Assembly (NCBI RefSeq): GCF_000510265.1
Contig: NZ_CP006745.1
Location: 1,385,654 to 1,449,653, forward strand
Origin: Candidatus Endolissoclinum faulkneri L5
Lineage (GTDB): Bacteria; Pseudomonadota; Alphaproteobacteria; Thalassobaculales; Thalassobaculaceae
Direction of reading: 5' to 3'
Length of the DNA: 64,000 bases
The notes under the pieces were generated by a model. The model made no database searches, had not been told where the DNA came from, and saw only the letters and a list, made by a program, of their open reading frames with translations. Shown here piece after piece: positions 11,179 through 22,300 of this stretch. Made by a program: the position numbers and the translations under genes. Position 1 is the stretch's first letter. Each line of letters begins with the position of its first letter.

Positions 11179-11663
11179 TTATCTCACAGATTATAGTACA
11201 AAATTTTATAGCAGTACAATAAAGATTATTTAACGCAAGCTATTTGAGCTAACTATTATAGCTAAATAATATTTAATTATATTTTATATTAGTAGTTGTC
11301 CTATAGGCCAGTAGATCAGCAATTTCAAAGGATAGTTTAGTTTAAGTAGTGTTTAACAATTAATTATTTAGCAATGATATTAATATTCTACTATAACATC
11401 AATATCATTGCTAAATATTCAGACAGGCAATCTACTAACTGCTAATGTTCCTCATTTGAAATCTTCACGTTCGATAATACAAAAAACGCTTGATCAATAC
11501 ATTTTAGTGCTATCTATTAAAGTTTTTATACAGTTGCACACACCAAGTTATGCCATCGTTTTTTAGATTTTAGTTTTGAGCATACTGCATAAATGTTAAG
11601 AATCAAGAAGAGAATATCAACAAGATTATAATAAAACAAATTTATTTTATCTTACTTCTCAAA
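11179..11663. other. Spacer between convergent serA and tatD
   Basis: 485 bp with one hairpin (11365-11417) and no other feature that I can see. Confidence 0.6.
11365..11417. terminator. Inverted repeat between convergent genes
   Basis: Arms 11365-11381 and 11401-11417 (17 bp, core TTTAGCAATGATATT) pair exactly around a 19-nt loop. It lies between the ends of serA and tatD and could end either transcript, though the loop is long and no T run follows. Confidence 0.5.
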
Positions 11664-12470
11664 CTATTTATAATCTGTAACCCGGTTAAACAGATGTAAA
11701 AAATTCTGTGTAGTAACTAACGCACTTTCCTCTTCTCTTATCCCCTTAGTGTCGGCTAATGCTTTATTTATATGTATGATATAGGCTGGTTCATTGCGCT
11801 TGCCACGATAGGGCGATGGGCTAATAAACGGTGCATCAGTTTCTATCAATAAGCGATCAATAGGTAATTTAGCAACTATATTACGAAGATAGTTGCTTTT
11901 CTTGAATGTTAAAATGCCAGATAGAGAGATATATAGGCCAATATCAATCATTCGCATTGCCATATCATAAGGACCAGAAAAACAATGTATAACGCCATTA
12001 AAAGGCTTATTAACGTATTCTTTTTCTAGGATTGTTGCAGTCTCTTCGTAAGAATTTCGAGTATGGATGATAAGTGGCATGCTGGTCTCTTGCGCTGCTG
12101 CAATGTGCGCGCGAAAAGTATCAATTTGCGTATCTCGCGGAATATTACTATGGAAATAGTCTAGCCCGCATTCACCGATAGCTACAACCCTCTCGCAACT
12201 ATATGCAAGAGCAATAATTTTTTCCGTTGAAATACAAGTATCCTTAGATATTTGGTGCGGATGAGAGCCAACTGAACAATATACATGCGAGAAATTTTCA
12301 GCAATAGTGCGAACACCAGCAAAGCAGCTCATCCTCGTGCAAACAGCTAACATGTGAATTACTCTCGCTCGTCTTGCTCTAGCAATAACGTTATCTAAGT
12401 CTGACTTAAACTCATCAAAATCTAAATGACAATGGCTATCGCTTAATATTGGAAGAGATAACTTCGTCAA
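11664..12470 (-). CDS. TatD-family metal-dependent hydrolase
   Basis: This 268-residue TIM-barrel metallohydrolase is of the TatD/YcfH type; characterised members are DNases. Metal ligands are all present: His13 and His15 (SHCHLDF), Glu100 (GECGLDY), His136 (IHTR), His162 (HCFSG) and Asp212 (ETDAPF). The start is TTG at 12470, which overlaps the TGA stop of metG by 4 nt (TTGA), so translation is probably coupled. metG followed by tatD is a common alphaproteobacterial order; the metallo-beta-lactamase gene that often follows is missing. Confidence 0.94.
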   Translation of the reverse strand: MTKLSLPILSDSHCHLDFDEFKSDLDNVIARARRARVIHMLAVCTRMSCFAGVRTIAENFSHVYCSVGSHPHQISKDTCISTEKIIALAYSCERVVAIGECGLDYFHSNIPRDTQIDTFRAHIAAAQETSMPLIIHTRNSYEETATILEKEYVNKPFNGVIHCFSGPYDMAMRMIDIGLYISLSGILTFKKSNYLRNIVAKLPIDRLLIETDAPFISPSPYRGKRNEPAYIIHINKALADTKGIREEESALVTTQNFLHLFNRVTDYK

Positions 12471-14014
12471 TCTAAGACATCCTTAGGCTCAACCCAGCGA
12501 GGGAAAATACCTTCTGGTTTTGGTAATCGTGTCCCAGGCGTTAAACCGCACTTTGCATCTAGCTGGTCAAAACCACGAGCATCAAGCGGAATCGCAAGCT
12601 GTTCTAGCATCTTTGCACAAGATGTCGGCATTACTGGCTGTAACAATATTGATATATATCGAATAGTTTCGAGAAGAGTATAAAGCACAGTAGCCATTCG
12701 CTCATAATCGCTTTTGTATAATCCCCAAGGCGCTTGATCGTCTACATATCTATTAGCATGTTTAATTACACAAAAAATCTCTTCCCAACCCTTGTGAAAA
12801 GCTTGATCATCAAAATGCCTACGCACGGCTACAAGCAAAGCATCTGCGGAAGCTAAAAGCGCAAGATCCTCTGTAGTAAACCTACCAGGGGTTGGGACAG
12901 TGCCCCCGCAGTTTTTTGCAACCATAGAAAAGACTCGCTGTAATAAATTGCCGACATCGTTAGACAACTCTGAAGTCATTCGTTTAACAATGGATCTCTG
13001 TGAGAAATGCCCATCACTACCAAATGGTACTTCGCGCATCAAATAATATCGTACCGGATCAAGTCCGTAGGTTTTTATCAAAGCAATTGGGTCAATTACA
13101 TTGCCAATTGACTTAGAAATTTTCCTTCCATCACTAGTCCACCAGCCATGAGCAAAGATTCTTTTTGGTGGTTCAAGTCCAGCTCCCATCAGGAAAGCTG
13201 GCCAATAAACAGCATGAAAACGCAAGATATCTTTGCCAACTATATGCAAGTCAGCTGGCCAATATTGAGAGTATTTACTAGTAACTTTAGGAAAGTCAAC
13301 AGCGGTTATGTAATTGGTTAATGCATCAAGCCATACATACATAATGTGTTCTTCATCGTCAGGTACTGGTATACCCCATTTAAAGTTAGTTCTACTGATC
13401 GACAAATCTCTTAGCCCCGCCTTGACGAAGCAGATAACCTCGTTTTTGCGAGTTTCTGGGGCAATAAAATTAGGATTTGCTTCATAAAATGCCAACAGTT
13501 TCTCCTGCCAACTTGACAAGTCAAAAAAGTAAGAAGGATTTTTCATGCGTTGTACTACAGAACCAGTTGGTGCGATATGCTGACCAGCAACATTTTTTAT
13601 ATCAGCTTCATTATAAAAAGTTTCGTCACTAATCGAGTACCATCCTTCATAATAACCAAGATAAATATGACCATTATTCTTAAGCAAACGCCAAAAACTT
13701 TGGGCAGCTGTCACATGACGTGTCTCAGTTGTACGAATAAAATCGTCCTGAGTAAAACCCATTGCCCAAGATAAATCACAAAAATGCTGACTGACCATAT
13801 TAGTGAAACTTTGCGGATCTAAGTCAGCTGCTAAAGACGCTTTTTCTACTTTTTGTCCATGTTCATCGGTACCAGTTAAAAACATCACGTCATAACCATC
13901 AAGACGCTTAAACCGAGCAAGTACGTCGCACGCTAAGGTTGTATAAGCATGGCCAATGTGCGGCTTATCATTTACATAATAAACAGGTGTGGTAATGTAG
14001 TAGGTGGGGCTCAT
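12467..14014 (-). CDS. metG: Methionyl-tRNA synthetase
   Basis: The class I synthetase charges tRNA-Met. The HIGH signature is at residues 19-22 (PHIGH) and the KMSKS loop appears as KISKS near 297-301. The length of 515 residues and the lack of a C-terminal tRNA-binding (Trbp111-like) domain match the short form usual in Alphaproteobacteria. GGAGG stands 8 nt before the ATG. The gene overlaps tatD by 4 nt and is its upstream operon partner. In many relatives tmk and holB precede metG; here the upstream kilobase is empty, which suggests local gene loss. Confidence 0.98.
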   Translation of the reverse strand: MSPTYYITTPVYYVNDKPHIGHAYTTLACDVLARFKRLDGYDVMFLTGTDEHGQKVEKASLAADLDPQSFTNMVSQHFCDLSWAMGFTQDDFIRTTETRHVTAAQSFWRLLKNNGHIYLGYYEGWYSISDETFYNEADIKNVAGQHIAPTGSVVQRMKNPSYFFDLSSWQEKLLAFYEANPNFIAPETRKNEVICFVKAGLRDLSISRTNFKWGIPVPDDEEHIMYVWLDALTNYITAVDFPKVTSKYSQYWPADLHIVGKDILRFHAVYWPAFLMGAGLEPPKRIFAHGWWTSDGRKISKSIGNVIDPIALIKTYGLDPVRYYLMREVPFGSDGHFSQRSIVKRMTSELSNDVGNLLQRVFSMVAKNCGGTVPTPGRFTTEDLALLASADALLVAVRRHFDDQAFHKGWEEIFCVIKHANRYVDDQAPWGLYKSDYERMATVLYTLLETIRYISILLQPVMPTSCAKMLEQLAIPLDARGFDQLDAKCGLTPGTRLPKPEGIFPRWVEPKDVLD

Positions 14015-14998
14015 TAGCTAGGCCTCCGTTGCTACAATAAGTTAAAGAGTTAAACATAGCTTAAAATATTAATAACTCAGCATGTCTCGTTTAAAAAATT
14101 TAGTTTAGGTTGATTTAGAAGCTAAGGGCATTTTTAACTTAAAAAATTCAACTTTAACTTGCAGTTAAAGAGAATCAATTCAGCGCTGTGCTAAAATTAG
14201 CGCGTAGAAAAATTTCTTTACATCATTATCAAAGAGCGAATATAATGGTTTTGTTTTCCTGCACATTTGCTTATTTTACCAAAATAATGTTTACACAACG
14301 TATAGACAATGGGGAAGTAGAGCGGTGTAATATTAGCCATATTTTTATCGCAATCAGATATTGCCTTAGCAGTTAGTTAAACGTTTGCAATCTAAATTAA
14401 AAAAAATCTTTGTATGATTTTAAATCAGAGTGCTTACGGAAGTATGTTAAAAAATACAAAATCATTTCTTTATGAATTAAAATAATATTTTTATTTATCA
14501 TTCAAAATTCTGTTATTTTCTTGCACTTTAGGCAAAAGTGTTTTTTTTGATGCCTCCAAAAAAAACAATAAAATAATTTTATAATAAAAAACAAGATTAA
14601 AAATTAATGGTTATGATTTTATACTTACTAAATACAAATGTATCTCAAACTACATTTAAACTGTATCAGATAAAATTAAGTACTTGCTTGATTAATATCT
14701 TCTTGACTAAACCAATTACAGTAAAAATTTTTGCTTTCCTTTAAAGTACTACGGGTAGTCTTCATTACTTAATAAAATGATCTGCACATAAAAGCTTATC
14801 ATTTGCTTACAAACAAATTAAATTGCCAAAAATGTAATTAACTTATCTCTGGTTATCCGTAATTTGATATTTTTAAATATCAAGAATATTAACTAATATT
14901 TTAGCAATGTTTAAAAACCATTAGACGAATAAAAATCGTGTATTCTTTAATTAACGCTAAAATCTTATCCGTAAATCATTAAAAGTTAATAATCTTCC
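14015..14998. other. AT-rich spacer without genes
   Basis: About 1 kb between metG and the end of priA. There is a weak 9-bp hairpin at 14864-14883 near the priA 3' side; no other feature. A 62-codon open frame at 14188-14376 has no protein character. Confidence 0.55.
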
Positions 14999-17203
14999 TC
15001 ACATAAAATTGTAAGGATCAACATCAACTTTAATTCGTACAGAACTTTTTGGTCTGATCGCCGCAAGCCAATCTCGCAATACTTTTTGAATATTTACTTT
15101 TCGATCAGCTCTAACAATAAATCGACGTCGATGGTAGCAACGAATAACAGCAATTGGCGCTGGAATTGGTCCCAAGATTATCACTCCATTCAGCCTTGGC
15201 ATTGCTTTAGCAATAAGTTGAGCCACCTCATCGACTTGTTTGAGGTTAAGTGATGAAATCACGATCGCTGCTAATTTTCCATAAGGCGGCATGCCGAATG
15301 CTTTCCGCTGATTAATTTCAAACCGCAAAAAAGACTCTCTATCGCCTGATGCTATTGCCTGCATCACTGGGTTTTCTGGCGCTAAAGTTTGTACAAGTAT
15401 TTTAGCGGGACGGCTAGCTCCGCCAACATGACCAACGACTTGATGTAAAAGTTGGTAAGTTCTTTCGCATGCCCGAGGATCACACCCTGTTAGCCCTAAA
15501 TCAGCATCTACTACTCCGACCAAAGTCAAGAAAGGAAAATTGTAACCTTTGAATATCGATTGAGTAGAGATGACGACATTAATTTCTTTTGATTGCATTG
15601 AACGTACGAGCTCAGCTGTACTATTTGGCCCCTTCACTGTATCAGAAGAAGCAATCTGAAATTTAACGTCTGGAAATCTGAGCAGCATCTCTTCAGCCAA
15701 GCGTTCCACACCTGGACCGCTGAAGATAAAACTATCCCTGATATTACATAAGGGACAGCATTTTGGCAATGAAGTAGATAGACCACAATAATGGCAAATC
15801 AATTGATTTAGCATCTGGTGCATCACAAGCCAAGCAGTGCATTTCGAACATTTCAAACGATGACCGCAATTATTACATAAAGTGAGCGGTGCATAGCCGC
15901 GACGATTAATAAACAACATCGACTGCTCACCTTTATCCAAGGTATTTTGCATCGCTTGAATTAGTGGCTGAGAGAGAAAATTTCCTCGATCTAGCGAGTA
16001 TTTACGCAAATCAATCAACGCTACTTCAGGTTTATTTATATCACTACAAAATGCAGCTAAGTGAATTGAAGTATAGCGACCTTGACGCACGTTTTCTACA
16101 GTCTCTAGACTAAGAGTAGTGCTAACAAGGATGATGGGTATTCCTTCCAGACGCGCACGAACTACAGCCATATCACGAGCATGGTAAACAACACCAACAT
16201 CTTGTTTATAATATGATTCGTGCTCCTCATCGACAACAATTAAACCAAGTTCATTAAAGGGTAAAAATAAAGCTGAACGAGCGCCAAATAATACTCTTAC
16301 AGATCCTTTTGCAACTGCACGCCAAGTATCACGCCGCACCCTAACTTGTAAAGCTGAGTGCCAAACCGCTGGCTTAACAGCAAAACGATCCGTAAATCGT
16401 TCTAGCCATTCACTAGAGAATACAATTTCCGGCAGCAATACCAAAACCTGCTTGCCTGCAGCTAAAGTCTCGGCAATTGCCCTAAAATATACTTCAGTTT
16501 TCCCTGAACCCTTAATACCCTCCACCGCTGTTACAGAAAATCTGTTAGCATTTATTCTACTACTTAGAATTTTAACAGCCTTCTGTTGTTCTGTGTTAAG
16601 TATCTCCCATTCTCCGGTAATATCGGGTGGCTCAAATATCGGATACTGAATTGCACTACTACAATCCAATATACCGCTTTCAACCATACTCTTAATTACT
16701 CTTGAACCTACTACAGCCTTACGAAGCAAGTTTTTGTGGTCAATAACTATACAATCATTAAACACCGACAATACTCGGCGACGTGCATTAGTTAGACGCT
16801 TTGGGCATATCCGATTTTCTTGAGAAGCAAGCGCATAAAACAGGATAGACTTTGGCGAATCAAATGCTGATGGAGTACTCAGCACCATGCGTAATACGCT
16901 ACCGCGAGGAGCAAGAGTCCAAGATGCAGTCCATTCTACCAAATCAATTAAGTTTTTAGGTAAGCGTAATAAGTCAAAGCGCCTGATCACCCATCGCAGT
17001 CTTTTCAACTCTGCGTGGGTTTCGTTGCTCAGACTAAGGACTACCCCAAGCAAACGCCTGCGCGAAAAAGGAACTTCAACCAAATCGCCACGATTAAGCT
17101 CCAACATTGGGTTGGCATTGTAATGGTACTCTTTATTTAATGGCAAAGGTAGCAGAACACTCACAACACAGGATTGATTATTTAAAGGCAACAAACTATG
17201 CAT
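14999..17203 (-). CDS. priA: Primosomal replication-restart helicase PriA
   Basis: The 734-residue DNA helicase recognises stalled forks and starts reassembly of the replisome. It shows a superfamily 2 helicase core with Walker A (GSGKTEVY, near 231-238) and a DEEH box near 323, and the zinc-binding insertion near 438-480 with paired CxxC motifs (CNNC, CSKC, CHYC, CPLC), giving the eight expected cysteines. Length is normal. It is transcribed divergently from tal, an arrangement seen in other Alphaproteobacteria. The start is ATG at 17203 with only a weak AAAGG upstream. Retention of priA in a shrinking genome suggests that fork restart is still needed. Confidence 0.97.
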   Translation of the reverse strand: MHSLLPLNNQSCVVSVLLPLPLNKEYHYNANPMLELNRGDLVEVPFSRRRLLGVVLSLSNETHAELKRLRWVIRRFDLLRLPKNLIDLVEWTASWTLAPRGSVLRMVLSTPSAFDSPKSILFYALASQENRICPKRLTNARRRVLSVFNDCIVIDHKNLLRKAVVGSRVIKSMVESGILDCSSAIQYPIFEPPDITGEWEILNTEQQKAVKILSSRINANRFSVTAVEGIKGSGKTEVYFRAIAETLAAGKQVLVLLPEIVFSSEWLERFTDRFAVKPAVWHSALQVRVRRDTWRAVAKGSVRVLFGARSALFLPFNELGLIVVDEEHESYYKQDVGVVYHARDMAVVRARLEGIPIILVSTTLSLETVENVRQGRYTSIHLAAFCSDINKPEVALIDLRKYSLDRGNFLSQPLIQAMQNTLDKGEQSMLFINRRGYAPLTLCNNCGHRLKCSKCTAWLVMHQMLNQLICHYCGLSTSLPKCCPLCNIRDSFIFSGPGVERLAEEMLLRFPDVKFQIASSDTVKGPNSTAELVRSMQSKEINVVISTQSIFKGYNFPFLTLVGVVDADLGLTGCDPRACERTYQLLHQVVGHVGGASRPAKILVQTLAPENPVMQAIASGDRESFLRFEINQRKAFGMPPYGKLAAIVISSLNLKQVDEVAQLIAKAMPRLNGVIILGPIPAPIAVIRCYHRRRFIVRADRKVNIQKVLRDWLAAIRPKSSVRIKVDVDPYNFM

Positions 17204-17418
17204 AATAGCCTTTATATTTGACTTCTATTCCACTCGTAATTTATTTGAATTATTAATTCAACATAGTATAAGCAATAATGTAAACTACTCTGATGAAATA
17301 TAAAATATCCCTATTTATAGCTAAATAAACGCTAGTGCTAGGATTAGAATATTTGTCTTACAAATTGTCTACAAAAATTTTAAGAATGCGCTTTAATATT
17401 AATTAGGAGATTAACATA

Positions 17419-18081
17419 ATGAAATTATTTATCGATACTGCTGATATCAAAGAGATTCGCGATCTTAATGCAACCGGCCTAATAGATGGCGTTACCACTA
17501 ATCCATCGCTAATAGCCAAATCTGGTAGACCGATTGCTGAAGTAATTGCTGAGATTTGTGACGTGGTTGCCGGTCCAGTATCCGTTGAAGTTACTGCAAG
17601 CGACCATGCTACCATGATGCAGGAGGGACGTTATTTATTGGGAATTGCCAATAACATCACAATCAAAGTTCCGCTAACAATTGATGGATTAAAAACTTGT
17701 CGGGTATTTGCTGACGAGGGTGCAGCGGTCAATGTAACCTTGTGTTTTTCTCCCGCTCAAGCATTGCTTGCTGCAAAAGCTGGAGCAACTTTCATCTCCC
17801 CATTCGTTGGTCGTATGGAAGATATTGGTGCTGAAGGCATGTTAATAATTAAAGCGATCATTGATATCTATAATGTTTACAACTTTGATACTAATGTCTT
17901 GGTTGCTTCTGTGCGTGGTCCACATCACGTGGTAGAAGCTGCAAAAATAGGCGCCGATATCTCCACACTACCTCCTGCGGTAATGAGAGCTATGTACCAA
18001 CACCCGCTGACTGAGAATGGCTTAAAAAGATTTACAGCCGACTGGAAAAATACTGGCCAGTCAATTCTCTCGTCAAAATGA
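17419..18081 (+). CDS. tal: Transaldolase / fructose-6-phosphate aldolase family protein
   Basis: This 220-residue TIM-barrel aldolase belongs to the short TalC/MipB/Fsa subfamily. Lys83 in TIKVPLT is the Schiff-base lysine; the N-terminal LFIDTAD and DGVTTNPS signatures are present. Members either transfer dihydroxyacetone units in the non-oxidative pentose phosphate pathway or cleave fructose 6-phosphate; sequence reading alone does not settle which, but transaldolase activity is the likelier need here. AGGAG stands 10 nt before the ATG. It is divergent from priA with a 215-nt shared upstream region that must hold both promoters. Confidence 0.92.
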   Translation: MKLFIDTADIKEIRDLNATGLIDGVTTNPSLIAKSGRPIAEVIAEICDVVAGPVSVEVTASDHATMMQEGRYLLGIANNITIKVPLTIDGLKTCRVFADEGAAVNVTLCFSPAQALLAAKAGATFISPFVGRMEDIGAEGMLIIKAIIDIYNVYNFDTNVLVASVRGPHHVVEAAKIGADISTLPPAVMRAMYQHPLTENGLKRFTADWKNTGQSILSSK

Positions 18082-19302
18082 CAATACTGCATAATCACAA
18101 AAATGTAAATTCTGTACCCTTAAATCGCTAGCAGTTAGGTCATTTGAGAGTTTTTGAATGGTTTTAATATAAGCAGTATAATTAAATGTAACAAAACGAT
18201 ATGCTTGCCAGCTATCCCTTTAGCCTTATTGTGAAGCAATAAACTTTCAAAAGTACTCAATAAAATAATGCTAAATTAGATGATAAATGAGAATTTATAA
18301 ATCTAAATTAAACAATTTAGCGCAAATCTTACGTCGTAGCCATCTCAATTTAAAATGAACCTCTCTGTTCTCCATGATTGATTAAATTTAGGATTATGAA
18401 AGTAGAACACCGCTATTAAGAGCATTTCCTACTAAAATGTGATTTTGTGAGCTATTAACAGTAAAAAATGACTGGGTTTTTAGCAAGTTGTTCTCAGAAC
18501 AAAATTCTTTATCTTTATCGTAACAATTCCATCTGCAATCTACTGACGTAGCTATATCAATATACTGAAATAATAATATGCTAGTGGCTTGCTTGATTCA
18601 TTACGCTACTGTCAATGCTGAGTAAATCAATATATTTTACAAACAGTAATGATTACATGCATTTCTGCACACATATAAAGCTAATGTATTGCTATTCTTT
18701 CATTAAATTTTAAGGGTGAGAGGTGGAAAAGATATTTATGTAGAGTAGCTATCGATTAAATATCCATTGCTTTCACAAGGTTTATTAACTAATAATACAT
18801 CATGAAAGGTTTTTTAATTACCACAAAATTATTCATTAAAACGTCTAACTATTAAGAAATTTAGGTTGCAAAGATCCTTAATTGCAAACCCATTTAAGTC
18901 AAAAATATGATGCATTAGCAATTTTTTAAAGAATTGACTATAACGTATTAGTCTGACCCTAACGAATCGTAACAGTGGATATCGATATTTACGACAAGGT
19001 TGATTTACCTTAAAAAAAACGGCAAAATTCCATCGAACCGTTTGTTAGGTCTTGTTCACAACCGCCAGATAAATGAAATACAATTTCATGATATTCAAAT
19101 TAAAGCGGTATAAAATAATAAATGCTAAGTCTTAAGCCTTATCTAGTGTGGAGCCACTCATATGGAGTCTTTAAATTAGATCTGTAAAATTCTATAAAAA
19201 CTGATTTTGGGTAGCGCCTTATTCGCAAGCTATGCTACAATCAATCGTCTGACAACGATTCTAAAAAATCTTTAATATACTAGAGATCCAAAGGGCCTAG
19301 TA
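18082..19302. other. Spacer upstream of the first PKS gene
   Basis: 1.2 kb, very AT-rich. It should contain the promoter of the 14.3-kb PKS gene, but I cannot name a -35/-10 pair with confidence. No gene or strong hairpin seen. Confidence 0.5.
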
Positions 19303-22300
19303 ATGACCACACATGTTGATCCGTTTACAATTCTAGATCGTTTAGCTCAAGCACTGCTGTTTCAATCCGCCACAGAGCGAGGTTGGCAACCCGGTAGTGT
19401 AACTGAGTTTGCTCGTCTAGCAAATCACCGTAAGTTAGCAGAAGCTATTGATGCATCGCTAGTTTTGCCATTGAATAATGCCGATCCAGCGTTGATTGCT
19501 AGGACTATTCTTGATGAAGAGCCTTATTTATCGTCTCATATCAAACTGATAAAACGATGTGCTGAAGCGCTGCCAAATGTTTTATCAGGACAAATAACAG
19601 GCAAGGAAGTAATATTTCCAGACGGCTCGATGAATTTATTGGCGCCAATCTACGAAGGCAATACTTGGGCTGATAAGTTTAATCGGAGAGCTGCCGAAGC
19701 AGTAGCCCGAGCCGCTGTTGCTTTAGCAAAAGAACGGCGAGAAACTTTACGAATTATTGAAATAGGCGCTGGCACCGGCGGAACAACTAATGATATTTTA
19801 CCCGCCCTTAATCGTGCTTGCTACGAGCATAAAATCGATCTTAATTATGTATATACTGACATTTCTGTTGAATTTATTGATTATGGGCGAAATCGGTTTG
19901 CTTATGATTATCCATTTCTGAGTTTTGCAAAAATGGATATCGAGCAAAGTCCAGTTGATCAGGGATTTGATATTGGTAAAATTGATATAGTAGTAGCGGC
20001 TAACGTACTTCATGCCACTGCAAAAATTAACAGTACGTTAAGCAATATCAGAAATATGCTAAGCCATGGTGGTGTTCTGATAGTTAACGAAATTACTCGC
20101 TCTAGCCTATTTGCTACTATGACATTTGGACTTCTTGACAATTGGTGGCAATTCAAGGACAGCAACATACGTCAACCGCATTCGCCATTACTAGATATTG
20201 CTAGTTGGGGGCAAGCTTTCCGAGCTGCTGGGTTGGAAGTACCTTTAGCTATAGGCTGGGATGGAACAGTCGTTAATGATGATTGTCAAGCACTGCTTAT
20301 AGCTGATTGTGTCAAAAAAGATACAAAAGTTCCTGTTCAACTGATAAACAAGAATGCCCAAGCAAAGATTAACTTATCTACTTCAAATGACCATTTAGTG
20401 CGAAAAACTATAATCCAGATTGTAGCTAGCATTCTAGGGCTTAATGTACAAGAAATCGAAATTGACAGGCCTTTTGCTGAACTTGGGGTAGATTCTATAG
20501 TTGCTGGTCAACTTGCGACCACACTAACCGATCGTCTAGGGGTGACAATTCAAGCTTCTGTCCTCTTTGATTATGCAACTGTCACTACTTTAACGCAGTA
20601 TGCGATTAGTCTAGGGGCGAAACATCAATCCCTAATCGATAAGTCTATGCCAATGATTACTTCTGTGAGTAAGAAAAACTATCCAGATATTGCGATTGTT
20701 GGTATGGCATGCCGCTTCCCTAAATCTATTAATCTTGAAAAATTCTGGTGTAATTTAATCGACGGAGTTGACTGCATTACCGAGATACCAGACGATAGAT
20801 TTAATTCTAAAACTTTCTCAGACAATCAAAGCAAGAAATTTAGTCATTGGGGTGGTTTTTTGGATAATCATGATTGCTTTGACGCTGAAGCTTTCCGAAT
20901 AAACCCTAACGATGCTGGTGCTATGAGTCCGCAACAGCGGGTATTTTTGGAATGTGCTTGGCATGCACTAGAAGATGCTGGCTATGGTCAACAAGAACTG
21001 GCAAAACGAGCAGTAGGAGTTTATGTAGGAGTTGCTCCGGATGGCTATGGTGAGGGTAGATCAGATACACGCTCTTCGTTGGGTGAAAGTAATGCAATTT
21101 TATCCTCTAGATTATCTTATATCCTTGACCTAAAAGGACCTTGTTTGCCGATTGATACTGCTTGTTCCTCGTCACTAGTTGCGATCCATTTAGCTGCACA
21201 AGCGATCGCTAACGGTGAAGCTGACATGATGTTAGCTGGCGGTGTATCGATTTTTATGACTAGTACCAGACTTCACGAGTTCCTCACCGATAGTGGTATG
21301 TCATCAGCTAGCGGCCGTTGTCGTACTTTTGACTCCGAAGCTGACGGATTTGTACCTGGCGAAGGTGTAGGTGTAGTAGTTTTAAAGCGTCTAGACCGTG
21401 CGCTAACTGAAGGTGATTGTGTAATTGCCATACTAAAAGGCTCTGGTATAAACCATGACGGGCGCACCAGTGGTATAACTGCCCCCAGTGGACCGGCTCA
21501 GACGGAGCTTATCAGGACAGTTATGGCTCGCGCTGAAGTTAACCCAACGGATATTGGCTATGTCGAAGCACACGGTACAGGCACAAAATTAGGCGATCCA
21601 ATAGAGGTTAATGCATTAACACGAGCTTATGGAGCGGCTAAGGAGCCATGCTGGCTAGGTTCAGTAAAGACTAATATCGGTCATACGTTGACTACAGCAG
21701 GTGTTGCTGGCTTTATTAAAGCAGCATTAGCAGTTCAGCGCGGTATAATACCGCCTAGTCTGCATTATCACACTGATAATGCAGAGCTAAATCTTACCAC
21801 TGGTCGATTCAGAGTGCCACTGCAGGCTGTTAACTGGGATTCAACAGAGAAAAAACCACGTAGAGCAGCAGTTAGTTCTTTTGGTTTTAGCGGAACAAAT
21901 TCTCACGCAGTAGTAGAACAAGCTCCGTTTCGCTCTTTACCCAAAGAAGCTAGTGGTCCGCGTCCAGTATTTTTTTCTGCACGAACTGAGAGTGCACTTG
22001 AGCAGATATTAGCAAGAATCTCTAAAGTATTGGAATGCGAGCCAGCATCATTTCCCGCTTTAGCCTTCACATTAACTGCTGGTCGCTCCCATTTTGAGCA
22101 CCGTGCGGGATTAATTGCTTCATCGATTGATGATTTACAAAATGGAATTGCTAAGCTACGTAAAATGAATCACGGGGAGATTTACAATAATATTGGTAGA
22201 AGCGTGGTTTCTGGAACAGCGAAAACTTCAGTATCAGCTGACCCAATTGTTGCGTTCTTATCCGGAGAGGAAGTTGATCTAGTTTCCCTATTTCCACCAC

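Noticed and set aside
14188..14376. 62-codon open frame
   Set aside because: No ribosome site or family motif; located in an eroded spacer.
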